DNA of 64,000 bases. Source: an uncultured Clostridia bacterium (GTDB lineage: Bacteria; Bacillota; Clostridia; Oscillospirales; CAG-382). This document shows, in pieces, positions 31,565 to 42,593 of the stretch. The stretch lies in assembly GCA_947630765.1 (NCBI GenBank), contig CANRIX010000003.1:1-64000 (forward strand), written 5' to 3'. Every line of letters begins with the position of its first letter. Positions within the stretch are counted from its first letter, which is position 1. The notes under the pieces were generated by a model. The model saw nothing but the letters and a program-made list of their open reading frames with translations. It had not been told where the DNA came from and searched no databases. The translations under genes were made by a program, and so were the position numbers.

Positions 31565-33031
31565 ATGAACAGCTATCAGGTCGCGGTCATCGGTGCGGGC
31601 GTCGTCGGGAGCCTCGTCGCACGGGAATTGACGAAATACGACCTTTCCGTCGCGCTCGTCGAAGCGCGGGAGGACGTCGCAACCGGCGCGACGGCGGCGA
31701 ACAGCTCCATCGTCCACGGCGGATTCGATCCGGAACCCGGCACATTGAAAGCGTCCCTGAACGTGAAGGGGACGGCGATGATGCCCGCGCTCGCCGCAGA
31801 ATTGGGGGTGTCCTACCGCAACAACGGGTCGTTGGTGCTCGCCTTCTCGGAAAATGAGATGGAAACGGTGCGTGCGCTGTACGAACGCGGACGCATCAAC
31901 GGCGTGCCGGCGGATTCGCTGTCCGTCCTCGGGCGGGAGGAACTGCGCAGGCTGGAGCCGAACGTGTCCGACGAAGCGGTCGGCGCCCTGCGGAGCGCTT
32001 CCGCCGGGATCGTCTGCCCCTACGGGCTTGCGATCGCCGCCGCCGGAAACGCCGCCGACAACGGCGCGTCGCTATACCTGTCCTCCCCGGTCACGGCGAT
32101 CACGAAGCGGGACGGCAAGTTCCTCGTCACCGCCGGGCCGCATACGATCCAAGCCGACTACCTCGTCAACTGCGCCGGACTGTACGCCGACCGCGTCGCC
32201 CGCCTGATCGGCGACGACAGCTTCACCCTGCGCCCCCGCAAGGGCGAGTACCTGCTGTTCGACAAATCCGAGGGCAATCTGACTGGGCACACGCTGTTCC
32301 AGGTGCCGACGGACGCCGGGAAGGGCGTGCTGGTCACGCCGACGGTGGACGGCAACCTGCTGATCGGCCCGACGTCGGTCTTTTCGGACGACCGCACGGA
32401 CAAGTCCACGTCCGCCGACGGGCTCGCCTACGTCCGCGAAACGGCGGGGAGATCCGTCAAGGGGCTGAACTTCCGGCAGGTCATCACGTCCTTCTGCGGG
32501 CTTCGCGCCGTCCCCGACGGGGCGGGGCAGGATTTCATCATCCGCTTTTCCGAACGCGACGGGCATTTCCTGCACTGCGCCGGGATCGAGTCGCCGGGGC
32601 TTTCCGCCTCCCCCGCCATCGCCGTTTACGTCGCGGACCTGCTGCGGGACGCGGGGCTTCCGATGCGCCCGAATCCGCGTTTCGACCCCTGCCGAAAGTC
32701 CGACCATTGGTTCCGCCGGTTGTCCGCGGCGGAAAAAAACGAGGTCATTCGCAAGGACCCCCGCTACGGGCGGGTGGTCTGCCGGTGCGAAACCGTCACG
32801 GAAGGCGAGATCGTCGAGGCGATCCACCGCGCCCCACAGGCGACCACGCTCGACGCGCTCAAGCGCCGCCTGCGTAGCGGCATGGGACGGTGTCAAGGCG
32901 GATTCTGCACGCCGCTGCTGGTCGAACTGCTTGCGAAAGAGACCGGCAAAGCCCCGACGGAACTTTGTAAAGGCGCGCCGGGCAGTCTGTTGCTGGCGGG
33001 AACGCTGAAGAAGGGAGCGGAACAGGCGTGA
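31565..33031 (+). CDS. FAD-dependent oxidoreductase with C-terminal BFD-like [2Fe-2S] domain (GlpA-like)
   Basis: A 488-residue flavoenzyme of the DAO/GlpA-LhgO type. The FAD fold begins VAVIGAGVVGSLVAREL. The substrate half contains NSSIVHGGFDPEPGTLK and a late GIESPGLSASPAIA. The C-terminal BFD-like domain (about 395-460) has CRCE plus CQGGFC, expected to bind a [2Fe-2S] centre. It likely oxidises glycerol-3-phosphate or a 2-hydroxyacid and passes electrons to its partners. The ATG at 31565 gives the exact Rossmann start. The next gene overlaps by GTGA. Confidence 0.85.
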   Translation: MNSYQVAVIGAGVVGSLVARELTKYDLSVALVEAREDVATGATAANSSIVHGGFDPEPGTLKASLNVKGTAMMPALAAELGVSYRNNGSLVLAFSENEMETVRALYERGRINGVPADSLSVLGREELRRLEPNVSDEAVGALRSASAGIVCPYGLAIAAAGNAADNGASLYLSSPVTAITKRDGKFLVTAGPHTIQADYLVNCAGLYADRVARLIGDDSFTLRPRKGEYLLFDKSEGNLTGHTLFQVPTDAGKGVLVTPTVDGNLLIGPTSVFSDDRTDKSTSADGLAYVRETAGRSVKGLNFRQVITSFCGLRAVPDGAGQDFIIRFSERDGHFLHCAGIESPGLSASPAIAVYVADLLRDAGLPMRPNPRFDPCRKSDHWFRRLSAAEKNEVIRKDPRYGRVVCRCETVTEGEIVEAIHRAPQATTLDALKRRLRSGMGRCQGGFCTPLLVELLAKETGKAPTELCKGAPGSLLLAGTLKKGAEQA

Positions 33032-34281
33032 AAACAGAGATTGCCATCATCGGCGCCGGTCCTGCGGGGCTTGCCGCCGCCGTCGCCGCCTACGACGCGG
33101 GCGTGAAGGATTTGCTCCTGCTCGAACGCGACGCCGCCCCCGGCGGGATTTTGCAGCAGTGTATCCACAACGGGTTCGGACTGCACCGCTACGGCGAGGA
33201 ACTGACCGGCCCGGAATACGCCGCGCGGGACGTCGCGGAGGTCCGCAAGCGGAACATTCCGATCCTGACCGAAACCATGGTGCTGTCCGTCGCCCCCGAC
33301 CGCACGGTCACGGCGATGAACCGCCAAAACGGCATCTTCACGGTCGAAGCGAAAGCGGTCGTCCTCGCGATGGGCTGCCGCGAACGCCCTCGCGGTGCGC
33401 TGAACATTCCCGGCGACCGTCCGAGCGGCATCTACACCGCCGGGACCGCCCAGCGATTCGTCAATATCCAGGGCGTCCTGCCGGGGAAGGAGATCGTCAT
33501 TCTCGGGTCCGGCGACATCGGACTGATCATGGCCCGCCGCATGACGCTCGAAGGGGCGCACGTGCACGCCGTCTGCGAACTCATGCCCTATTCCGGCGGG
33601 CTCAACCGCAACATCGTCCAATGCCTGCGGGATTTCGACATTCCGCTGCTGCTCAGCCATACCGTCTCCCGCATCCACGGGAACGGGCGGCTGACCGGCG
33701 TTTCCGTCGCGGAAGTGGACGAAAACCGTCGCGTCAAGCCGGAAACCGAGCGGTACATCCCCTGCGACACGCTGCTGCTCTCCTGCGGTCTGCTGCCGGA
33801 AAACGAGCTGAGCAAGGGCGCAGGCGTCCCGCTCGACCCGGTCACGGGCGGCGCGTCCGTCAACGAGCGGCGGGAAACCGCCGTTCCGGGCGTATTCGCC
33901 TGCGGAAACGTGCTGCACGTCCACGATCTGGTGGACTTCGTCTCGGAGGAGGCGCATCTGGCGGGCGAAAGCGCCGCGAAGTGGGTGCTGTCCGGCGCGG
34001 CGGAACGCGCGGAGCGCTCGATTTCCGTCCGCGCAAACGGAAAAGTGCGCTACACCGTTCCGCAGCGGATCGAATCGCCGGAAGCGCCGGTGCGGCTGTT
34101 CTTCCGCGTCGGGAGCGTCGCGGACAACGCGGTGCTGACCGTCAAAAGCGGGCAGACCGTGCTCGCGACCAAAAAGAAGCGCCGCATGACGCCGGGCGAG
34201 ATGGAATCCTTTGAACTGTCCCCCGCCGTCCTGCGCACGGCGTTCGACGCCGGAGAACCCCTGACCGTTTCGGTCGATTGA
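33028..34281 (+). CDS. NAD(P)/FAD-dependent oxidoreductase
   Basis: A 417-residue pyridine-nucleotide-disulfide-type flavoprotein, the second member of the trio. FAD motif IAIIGAGPAGLAAAVAAYDAG starts at residue 4, the NAD(P) motif IVILGSGDIGLIMARR sits near 156, and the second FAD motif GVFACGNVLHVHDLVDFV near 288. The active site lacks the redox CxxC of thioredoxin reductases; instead GGILQQCIHNGFGL carries one Cys. It starts at GTG 33028, overlapping the upstream stop. It probably relays electrons between the GlpA-like subunit and NAD. Confidence 0.86.
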   Translation: MKTEIAIIGAGPAGLAAAVAAYDAGVKDLLLLERDAAPGGILQQCIHNGFGLHRYGEELTGPEYAARDVAEVRKRNIPILTETMVLSVAPDRTVTAMNRQNGIFTVEAKAVVLAMGCRERPRGALNIPGDRPSGIYTAGTAQRFVNIQGVLPGKEIVILGSGDIGLIMARRMTLEGAHVHAVCELMPYSGGLNRNIVQCLRDFDIPLLLSHTVSRIHGNGRLTGVSVAEVDENRRVKPETERYIPCDTLLLSCGLLPENELSKGAGVPLDPVTGGASVNERRETAVPGVFACGNVLHVHDLVDFVSEEAHLAGESAAKWVLSGAAERAERSISVRANGKVRYTVPQRIESPEAPVRLFFRVGSVADNAVLTVKSGQTVLATKKKRRMTPGEMESFELSPAVLRTAFDAGEPLTVSVD

Positions 34282-34308
34282 TTCTGTTTGCCAAGGGAGA
34301 TGCCCCAC

Positions 34309-34662
34309 ATGAAAACCCGTGAACTGACCTGCATCGTCTGCCCGATGGGCTGCTCGCTGCGGGTGGAACTGACCGACGAAGGCGAAGTCGCTTCCGTCGC
34401 CGGCAACACCTGCCCCCGCGGGGCGGCATACGCCAGGGACGAGGTGCTGCACCCGGTCCGCACCCTGACGACGACGGTCCGCGCCGCCGGGACCGACCGA
34501 CCGCTCCCGGTCAAAACCGACCGCCCGATCCCCAAGGATCGCCTGTTCGACGCGATGGAACGCGTCAATGCCCTGCGGGTCGAAACCCCGGTCCGCATCG
34601 GGGACGTCCTGCTCGACGACCTGTTCGGCGCAAAGCTGGTCGCCACGGCGGACCTACTCTAA
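34309..34662 (+). CDS. DUF1667 family protein
   Basis: A 117-residue protein of the DUF1667 family. The N-terminal CIVCPMGCSLRV and the later NTCPRGAAYA supply four Cys, suited to an iron-sulfur cluster. In Firmicutes this family is the usual third member of a unit with a GlpA-like enzyme and an FAD oxidoreductase, exactly as here, so it is presumably an electron-transfer component. AGGGAG lies 9 nt before ATG 34309, so the ORF-track start at 34288 is rejected. Confidence 0.88.
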   Translation: MKTRELTCIVCPMGCSLRVELTDEGEVASVAGNTCPRGAAYARDEVLHPVRTLTTTVRAAGTDRPLPVKTDRPIPKDRLFDAMERVNALRVETPVRIGDVLLDDLFGAKLVATADLL

Positions 34663-34684
34663 AGGAAAAGGAACCACACCGTAC

Positions 34685-36082
34685 ATGCGTCTTACCAAAC
34701 CCCAAACCCGACCGACCGTCTCGCCGGCGGAAAACAAGATGGGCGTCCTGCCGGAGGGAAAGCTGCTGTTCAACATGGCGCTGCCGCTGATCGCTTCCAT
34801 GCTCGTGCAGGCGCTCTACAACGTCGTCGACAGCGTCTACGTTTCAAACTACTCCGAAACCGCCCTGACGGCGCTCTCGCTCGCCTTCCCCGTCCAGAAT
34901 ATGCAGATCGCCTTCTCGACCGGGGTCGCGGTCGGCGTCAATTCGCTGCTCTCCCGCTCGCTCGGCGAGGGGAATCAGGACAGAGCGAACCGTTCCGCCG
35001 GAAACGGCATGCTGCTGTCCGGCATCACCGTCCTGCTGTTCATGGTGTTCGGTGCGCTCGGCGTCACCGGCAATCACCCGTTCATCGCTATGCAGTCGGG
35101 CGTCGAAGCGACGGTCCTCGACGGCTCGGTCTATGTGACCATCTGCTGCCTGTTCTCGCTCGGGCTGTTCGCCGAAGTGCTGTTTGAACGAATGCTGCAA
35201 TCCTCCGGGCGGACGGTCTACACCATGATCACCCAAGGCACGGGCGCGTTGCTGAACATCATCCTCGACCCGATCTTCATCTTCGGCTACTTCGGTCTGC
35301 CCAAACTCGGCGTGGCGGGCGCCGCCATCGCGACGGTCATCGGGCAGTGGGTCGCTGCGGCTATGGCGCTGTTCTTCAACCTCAAAAAGAACCCGGACAT
35401 CCACCTCCGCCTGTCCTACTGCAAACCCCGTTCGGACGTCATGCGGGGGATCCTCTCGGTCGGCTTCCCGTCGACGGTCATGATGGCGATCAGCTCGGTC
35501 ATGAACTTCGGCATGAACCAGATCCTGCAGGGCTTCAGCGAAACGGCGACCGGCGTGTTCGGCGTCTATTACAAGCTGCAGAGCTTCTTCTTCATGCCCG
35601 TGTTCGGGCTGAACAACGCGACCATCTCCATCGTCGCCTATAACTACGGCTACCGCAAGCCCAAGCGGATCCTGCGGACCCTGCGCCTGTCCTGCACGGT
35701 CGCGCTGTGCATCATGCTCGTGGGGCTTGCCGTGTTCCGATTCTTCCCGGATTTCCTGCTCGGCTTCTTCCACCCGTCCGAGGAATTCCTCGCCATCGGT
35801 CGGGAAGCGCTCCGCATCATCTGCTTCAATTTCCCGCTCGCCGCGTTCGGCATCGCGCTCGGCGCGAGCTTCCAGGCGATGGGCAAAGGGTCCTACGCGA
35901 CGGTCATCTCGCTCTGCCGGCAGCTGATCGTGCTGCTCCCTGCGGCGTACCTGCTGAGCCTGACAAACCAGGTGGACAACGTCTGGTGGGCGTTCCCGAT
36001 CTCCGAATTCGTCAGTCTGGTCATCACCGTCCTGTTCTTCCTGCGGATCTACCGCAAAAAGATCCGCCCGCTGGAAGAATAA
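34685..36082 (+). CDS. MATE family efflux transporter
   Basis: A 465-residue, 12-segment transporter of the MATE/DinF type that expels drugs or other compounds using an ion gradient. Two similar halves are visible: LLFNMALPLIASMLVQALYN at residues 28-47 begins the first, and MRGILSVGFPSTVMMAISSV near 254 the second. It follows DUF1667 by 22 nt, but its ribosome site (AAAGGAAAAGG) is about 12-15 nt from ATG 34685, so an internal start at 34739 is possible. It ends at the bidirectional terminator 36096-36128. Confidence 0.87.
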   Translation: MRLTKPQTRPTVSPAENKMGVLPEGKLLFNMALPLIASMLVQALYNVVDSVYVSNYSETALTALSLAFPVQNMQIAFSTGVAVGVNSLLSRSLGEGNQDRANRSAGNGMLLSGITVLLFMVFGALGVTGNHPFIAMQSGVEATVLDGSVYVTICCLFSLGLFAEVLFERMLQSSGRTVYTMITQGTGALLNIILDPIFIFGYFGLPKLGVAGAAIATVIGQWVAAAMALFFNLKKNPDIHLRLSYCKPRSDVMRGILSVGFPSTVMMAISSVMNFGMNQILQGFSETATGVFGVYYKLQSFFFMPVFGLNNATISIVAYNYGYRKPKRILRTLRLSCTVALCIMLVGLAVFRFFPDFLLGFFHPSEEFLAIGREALRIICFNFPLAAFGIALGASFQAMGKGSYATVISLCRQLIVLLPAAYLLSLTNQVDNVWWAFPISEFVSLVITVLFFLRIYRKKIRPLEE

Positions 36083-36095
36083 TCGTTTGCGAAGA

Positions 36096-36128
36096 AAAAG
36101 CCGACCGGGATTTCCCCGGTCGGTTTTT
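36096..36128. terminator. bidirectional terminator
   Basis: Stem CCGACCGGG / CCCGGTCGG, flanked by AAAAAG on one side and TTTTT on the other, between the convergent MATE and peptidase genes. Confidence 0.85.
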
Positions 36129-36140
36129 GTCTATCCTTTT

Positions 36141-36899
36141 TCACCCTTGCGCGGGCAGGAGCGCGCAAAGCGTGCGGCAGAACGCCGAAATCGCGTCCCC
36201 CGTCGACCGTTTCGCCTGATTCGCCGCGTTCCCGGCGGTTTTCAGCGCTTCCCGACGCGCATTCGACCCGTTCGACGCTGAAAACAACGCGTAACCGTCC
36301 ACGGCGATGTACCCCTCCGAGAGCTGTTCCGCCGTCAACCAGTCGCCGTCGGAATGGGTCAGCCCCTTGCGGCGGGTGTCGTAGCGCCCGGTGTCCCCCG
36401 GCATCGGGTCGATGATCAGGTACTTCCCGCTCGCCGGGTCGTAACCGACCGCCGCCATGAAATGCCCCGGGACGTGCAGCGCCGCCGTCCCGCCGGAAAG
36501 CAGGTGGTCGACCAGCGCACGCGAACGGATGTCCCCGCCCTGAAAGGCGCTCGCCGTGTAGCCGTATGCCTCGCCGTATTCCCGGGTGGAATAGTAGAAG
36601 ATCGAGCGGTAACTTCCCTCGAACCCGGCGTTGAACAGCCCCGCCCGGTTCGCCCAGAACGCGACCTCGACCAGATCCATCTCCTTGCCGGTCAGGTAGT
36701 AGACCGCGTTGCACAGCGTCGCCACGCCGCAGGCGGACTGCACGATATTCAGCGTCCCGACCTGCACGTCCTTCCAGCGGTCGTCGCATTGCAGGTATGT
36801 GAACGCCAGCCCGGCGCCGCCGTCCGCGCCCGCAGAGACGCAAAAGACCCCGCACAGCACCGCCGCGCACAGCAACAGGCAGCATATCCGCTTTTTCAC
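36141..36899 (-). CDS. secreted C39-like cysteine peptidase
   Basis: A 252-residue exported protein with a Sec signal (about residues 1-28) and a papain-like C39-type domain. The catalytic Cys is likely in SACGVATLCNAVYYL, the His in GHFMAAVGYD and the Asp in IIDPMPGD. A tail of about 50 residues after the domain is Ala/Asn/Arg-rich. The start is GTG 36899, preceded by GGAGGGG; the ORF-track ATG at 36929 lies upstream of that site. It is the last gene of the miaB-mutSL-tgt unit. The substrate is unknown. Confidence 0.78.
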   Translation of the reverse strand: MKKRICCLLLCAAVLCGVFCVSAGADGGAGLAFTYLQCDDRWKDVQVGTLNIVQSACGVATLCNAVYYLTGKEMDLVEVAFWANRAGLFNAGFEGSYRSIFYYSTREYGEAYGYTASAFQGGDIRSRALVDHLLSGGTAALHVPGHFMAAVGYDPASGKYLIIDPMPGDTGRYDTRRKGLTHSDGDWLTAEQLSEGYIAVDGYALFSASNGSNARREALKTAGNAANQAKRSTGDAISAFCRTLCALLPAQG

Positions 36900-36933
36900 C
36901 GCGATCCCCTCCTTTTTTTGAATTTGCACGGGC

Positions 36934-38079
<1,146 letters not shown>

Positions 38080-39963
38080 CTAACGGTCGAAATACCCCTC
38101 GATCTCCCGCTTGGACAGGCTTTTCAGGACCGGTCTGCCGTGCGGACAGTAGCGCAGGGACGGATTTTCAAGCAGCTGTTCGACGATCCATTCGTTGTGC
38201 GCCGGGTCGTTCGGGATCCCCGCCTTCAGCGCCGCCTTGCAGGCGACGGTGAACAGGGCGCGGTCGCACTTCTCTTCGAACGACACCCGGCTTCCGTCGG
38301 TCAGTTCGGACGCGAAGCCTTCGAGCAGCGTCCGCAGTTCCTTGGTTCCCGCGAGCGACGCGGGAACCGCGCGGACCAGCACCGTGTCCCCGCCGAACGG
38401 CTCGACCTCGAAGCCGAATTCCGCCAAATACGGCGCGTTCTCGCAAAGCACCGCCGCGTCCCCGGGCGGGAGCGTCAGCGGAATGCCGGTCAGCAGCCCC
38501 TGCGAACGGACCTGCTTGCGGGACGCGAGCTGCTCGTAAAGGATGCGTTCGTGGGCAGCGTGCTTGTCGATGACCAGCACCTCGTCCGCCGTTTCGACGA
38601 ACAGGAACGCATCGTAGGCTTCCCCGATAAGCTTGTGGTACGGGCGGTCATCCATCTTCTGCTGCGGATCCTCCGGCAGGAGCGTCCCCTGCGCGGGGGC
38701 GTCCGGCTGCTCCCCGCCGGTCGGTTCTTCCGGCTGCGCGACGCGCAGCGGCGTCCCCATCTGCAGGTCCTCCAGCCCGATGTCCGCCCGGAACCCCTTC
38801 GGTTCGTCGTTTTTTTTCGGCGCGGACGCGGAAAACAGCGACGGCTTCGGGAACGGTTCACGCGGTCCGGCGGTTTTCGTCGACTTCGCAGGGTTTGCAG
38901 GCTCCGCCGTCCGCTTCGGGACGTTTTCCGGCGCCGCAGACGGCGAAACCGCTTCCTCCGGCTGCTCCGCCGGCTGCGTGGACGCGGTCAAGCGGTTGCG
39001 CACCGCGTAATAGACCGCCGAAAAGACCGGCCGCTCGTCGGCGAACTTGATCTCCAGCTTCGCGGGATGTACGTTCACGTCCGTCAACCCCAGCGGCAGC
39101 TCCACAAACAGCACCGCGCCCGGATACTTCCCGTGCGGCAAATACGAACGGAACGCCTCCTCGAGCGCCGCCATAACGGTTTTCGAGCGGACCGGGCGAC
39201 CGTTGATGAAGAACAATTGCATCGACCGACTGCCCCGCGCCTGCTCCGGCGGCGTGACGTAGCCGAACGCGCGAACGCCGTCGAGCGAATAGTCCACGGG
39301 CAGAAGCCCGGCGGCAAACCCCTTGCCGTACACCGCGTACACCGCCGCAAGCAATTTGCCGTCCCCGGCGGTGAAGAACCGTCGTTCCCCCTCGACCGAA
39401 ACGGTAAACGACACGTCCGGGCGGGAGAGCGCCGCGCCGGCGGCGACCGAAAGGCAGGCGGACGCTTCGGAAGCGTCCCGCTTGAGGAACTTCTGCCGGG
39501 CGGGGGTGTTGTAGAACAGGTCGCGGACGATGACGCTCGTGCCGTCCGGGCAGCCGGTATCCGTCATGACGACCCCGTTTTCGTCCGAGGTCAGGCGGCT
39601 CCCCGCCGTTTCGCCGACCGAGTGGGAGATGATCTCCATGCGCGACACCGAGCTGATCGCGGCGAGCGCCTCCCCGCGGAACCCGTAGGTGGCGATCTCG
39701 CTCAGGTCCGAACCGTCGCAAATCTTGGAAGTCGCGTGGCGCAGCAGCGCCTTGGGCATATCGTCGCGGGCAATTCCTCCCCCGTTGTCCGTCACCCGCA
39801 GGAACGTCCGACCGCCCCCCTTGATCTCCACCGAGATCCGGGATGCGCCCGCGTCCAGCGCATTTTCCAGCAGCTCCTTGAGCGCACTGGCCGGTCGGTC
39901 GACGACCTCGCCCGCCGCGATGCGGTTGGCGGTCTGCGCGTCGAGAATGTTGATGACGCCCAT
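38080..39963 (-). CDS. mutL: DNA mismatch repair protein MutL
   Basis: A 627-residue mismatch-repair ATPase and endonuclease. The N-terminal GHKL ATPase has ELLENALDAG, TDNGGGI, RHATSKI and YGFRGEALA. A variable Pro/Glu/Ala-rich linker covers about residues 330-440. The C-terminal domain has VIDKHAAHERILYEQL, matching the metal-dependent endonuclease motif of Gram-positive MutL, and CPHGRPV near the end. MutS loads it at mismatches. It starts 24 nt after mutS. Confidence 0.95.
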   Translation of the reverse strand: MGVINILDAQTANRIAAGEVVDRPASALKELLENALDAGASRISVEIKGGGRTFLRVTDNGGGIARDDMPKALLRHATSKICDGSDLSEIATYGFRGEALAAISSVSRMEIISHSVGETAGSRLTSDENGVVMTDTGCPDGTSVIVRDLFYNTPARQKFLKRDASEASACLSVAAGAALSRPDVSFTVSVEGERRFFTAGDGKLLAAVYAVYGKGFAAGLLPVDYSLDGVRAFGYVTPPEQARGSRSMQLFFINGRPVRSKTVMAALEEAFRSYLPHGKYPGAVLFVELPLGLTDVNVHPAKLEIKFADERPVFSAVYYAVRNRLTASTQPAEQPEEAVSPSAAPENVPKRTAEPANPAKSTKTAGPREPFPKPSLFSASAPKKNDEPKGFRADIGLEDLQMGTPLRVAQPEEPTGGEQPDAPAQGTLLPEDPQQKMDDRPYHKLIGEAYDAFLFVETADEVLVIDKHAAHERILYEQLASRKQVRSQGLLTGIPLTLPPGDAAVLCENAPYLAEFGFEVEPFGGDTVLVRAVPASLAGTKELRTLLEGFASELTDGSRVSFEEKCDRALFTVACKAALKAGIPNDPAHNEWIVEQLLENPSLRYCPHGRPVLKSLSKREIEGYFDR

Positions 39964-39987
39964 GCGAAACTCCCTCCCTTCGCCGTA

Positions 39988-42549
39988 TTACAGCATCTTT
40001 TTGAGCGAAAACAACAGATTCATCGCCTCGTAAGGCGTCAGTTCATTCAAGTCCGTCGCCCGCAGCTTGTCCGCGACGGCGGACGCCGAAAGGTCGTCGA
40101 ACGTGACCGTCCCGTCGTCTGCGGCAGGCGCACTGCGGACCTGCGGAACGCCGTTCTGCTCCAGCAGCTGCTTCAAAATCTGCTTGGCGCGGTTCACGAC
40201 CGGCGACGGCACCCCCGCGAGCGCGGCGACCTCGATGCCGTAACTGTCGTCCGCCGCACCGCGCACGATCTTGCGCAGGAACATGATGTCGTTCCCGCGC
40301 TTCTTCGCGGCGATGTGGTAGTTCACGACCCCGGGAAGCTCCCCTTCGAGGTCGGTCAGTTCGTGGTAGTGCGTCGCGAACAGGGTCTTTGCGCCCAGTT
40401 TGCCGCAGGTGTGCTCGGCCACCGCCCGGGCGATGGACATCCCGTCGTAGGTCGAGGTGCCCCGCCCGATCTCGTCGTAGATGATCAGGCTTTTCGGGGT
40501 CGCGTTCTGCAGAATCCCGGCGACCTCGCTCATTTCGAGCATGAACGTCGAATTGCCGGACGCGAGGTCGTCGGACGCGCCGATGCGGGTGAAGATGCGG
40601 TCGACGATGCCGATCCGCGCCTGCTGCGCCGGAACGAAACTGCCCATCTGCGCCAGCAGCGTGATCAGCGCGACCTGCCGCATATAGGTCGATTTGCCCG
40701 CCATATTCGGACCGGTGATCAGCAGCAGCCGGTCCTTCCCGTTGAGCAGGCAGTCGTTCGGCACGAAGTATTCGTTCTCCAAAAACCGCTCGACGACCGG
40801 GTGCCGCCCGCCCTTGATCTCAATGACGTCCGAATCGTCCACCTCCGGGCAGACGTACCCCGACTCCCGGGCGATCTCGGCGAGCGAACACAGCACGTCC
40901 AGCTCCGCCATCGCGGCCGCCGTCTCCTGCAAACGCTCCAGCGATTCCAGCACGAAATCCCGCAGCGAGCAGAAAATCTCATACTCCAACGCGCTGTCGC
41001 GCTCCTTCGCACCCAGCACGCGGGACTCCATCTCCTTCAGTTCCGGCGTGACGAACCGCTCGCCGGTCGTCAGCGTCTGCCGGCGGACGTAATCGTCCGG
41101 CACCTGCGCGAGGGCGGACTTGGAAATCTCTATGTAGTAGCCGAAGACCCGGTTATATCCCACTTTCAGCGAGCGAATGCCGGTGCGTTCCCGCTCGGAT
41201 TCCTCGATCTTCGTCAGCCAGCTTTTGCCGTCATCCATCATCGAGCGAAGCTCGTCCACGGCGGCGTTGCAGCCGGCCTTGATGATCCCGCCCTCCTTGA
41301 CGGTCATCGCCGGGTCCTCGGAAATGGTCTTTCCGATCGCCTCGGAAACCGCTTCCAGCGCGTCCAGCCGCTCCCGCAGGCCGCATATCCGCAGGGACTT
41401 GCAGGGTTCGAGCAGTTCCTTGACCTCCGGGATGCGCGTCAGCGTGTGTTCGAGCGCCTTGAGGTCGCGAGCGTTGGCGGTGCCGTATACCAGTTTGGTG
41501 CTCAGCCGTTCCACGTCCACCGTGCCGCGCAGGCGCGACATCAGCTCGCCCCGCAGAATGGAATCGTCGAACAGCTCCTGCACCGCCATCTGCCGGGTGC
41601 AAATGGACTTGCAATTGAGCAGCGGACGGTCCAGCCACTTCCGCAGAAGCCGCCCGCCGGCCGCCGTGCGGGTGCGGTCGATCGCCCAGAGCAGACTTCC
41701 CTTGCGCTCGCCGCTCCGAAGCGTTTCGCACAGTTCGAGGTTCCGCCGCGAACAGCTGTCGATCCCGAGGAAGCTCTCGCTGTCGTAGAACGTCGGGGTT
41801 TTGAGGTAGTGCAGGTCGATCTGCTGGGTCCGGCGCAGCAGCGAAAGCAATGCCCCCATGGCGCAGAGCGCGTAAGTCGCGTCGCTTTCCGGCACGTCGC
41901 ACAGTTCGCGGAAGCTCTCCGACGCCTTTTCCGGCTCGAACAGCTCGTCCGGCAGGACGGTCAGCACCGCGTGGAACCGCTCCGCCAGCTTCGCACCCAA
42001 CCCCTCGCGCACGGACTCCGCGCAGACCAGTTCGCGCGGGGCATACGCCGCAAGCTCGGAGATCAATCGCTCCTCCGCCTTCCCGCCGAGCAGTTCCGTC
42101 GCCGACGCGTCGCCGGTCGAAACGTCCGCAAACGCGGCGCCGACGCCGTCCGAACCGACGCAGACGCAGCAAATATAGTTATTTTCCCGCTCCTTGAGGT
42201 ACCCGCCTTCAAAGACCGTCCCCGCCGTGACGACGCGGGTGACGCCCCGCTTGACGAGCCCTTTGGCGGTCGACGGGTCCTCGAGCTGATCGACGATCGC
42301 GGCACGGTAGCCCTTGCTCACCAGCTTGGCGAGGTACTGGTCCAGCGCATGGTGGGGCACCCCGCACATCGGCGCACGCTCCTCCAGCCCGCAGTCCTTC
42401 CCGGTCAACACCAGATCCAGCTCGCGGGACGCCACCTTCGCGTCCTCAAAGAACAGCTCGTAGAAATCCCCGATCCGCATCAGCAGCAGGCAGTCCGGGT
42501 TCTGCTCCTTGAACTGCCGATACTGCACCATCAACGGCGAAAGCGCCAT
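39988..42549 (-). CDS. mutS: DNA mismatch repair protein MutS
   Basis: An 853-residue mismatch-recognition ATPase. The mismatch-reading Phe-x-Glu is in GDFYELFFEDA near residue 27. The connector, lever and clamp domains follow. The ATPase contains ITGPNMAGKSTYMRQV (near 612), DEIGRGTSTYDG and ATHYHEL. Length and motif order are standard. A false 1850-codon open frame runs antisense across mutS, mutL and tgt. It has no ribosome site or family match and reflects codon bias. Confidence 0.96.
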   Translation of the reverse strand: MALSPLMVQYRQFKEQNPDCLLLMRIGDFYELFFEDAKVASRELDLVLTGKDCGLEERAPMCGVPHHALDQYLAKLVSKGYRAAIVDQLEDPSTAKGLVKRGVTRVVTAGTVFEGGYLKERENNYICCVCVGSDGVGAAFADVSTGDASATELLGGKAEERLISELAAYAPRELVCAESVREGLGAKLAERFHAVLTVLPDELFEPEKASESFRELCDVPESDATYALCAMGALLSLLRRTQQIDLHYLKTPTFYDSESFLGIDSCSRRNLELCETLRSGERKGSLLWAIDRTRTAAGGRLLRKWLDRPLLNCKSICTRQMAVQELFDDSILRGELMSRLRGTVDVERLSTKLVYGTANARDLKALEHTLTRIPEVKELLEPCKSLRICGLRERLDALEAVSEAIGKTISEDPAMTVKEGGIIKAGCNAAVDELRSMMDDGKSWLTKIEESERERTGIRSLKVGYNRVFGYYIEISKSALAQVPDDYVRRQTLTTGERFVTPELKEMESRVLGAKERDSALEYEIFCSLRDFVLESLERLQETAAAMAELDVLCSLAEIARESGYVCPEVDDSDVIEIKGGRHPVVERFLENEYFVPNDCLLNGKDRLLLITGPNMAGKSTYMRQVALITLLAQMGSFVPAQQARIGIVDRIFTRIGASDDLASGNSTFMLEMSEVAGILQNATPKSLIIYDEIGRGTSTYDGMSIARAVAEHTCGKLGAKTLFATHYHELTDLEGELPGVVNYHIAAKKRGNDIMFLRKIVRGAADDSYGIEVAALAGVPSPVVNRAKQILKQLLEQNGVPQVRSAPAADDGTVTFDDLSASAVADKLRATDLNELTPYEAMNLLFSLKKML

Positions 42550-42593
42550 CGCATACCCCTCCTTTTTCGCAAAAAATCCGACGCAAAACCGGC

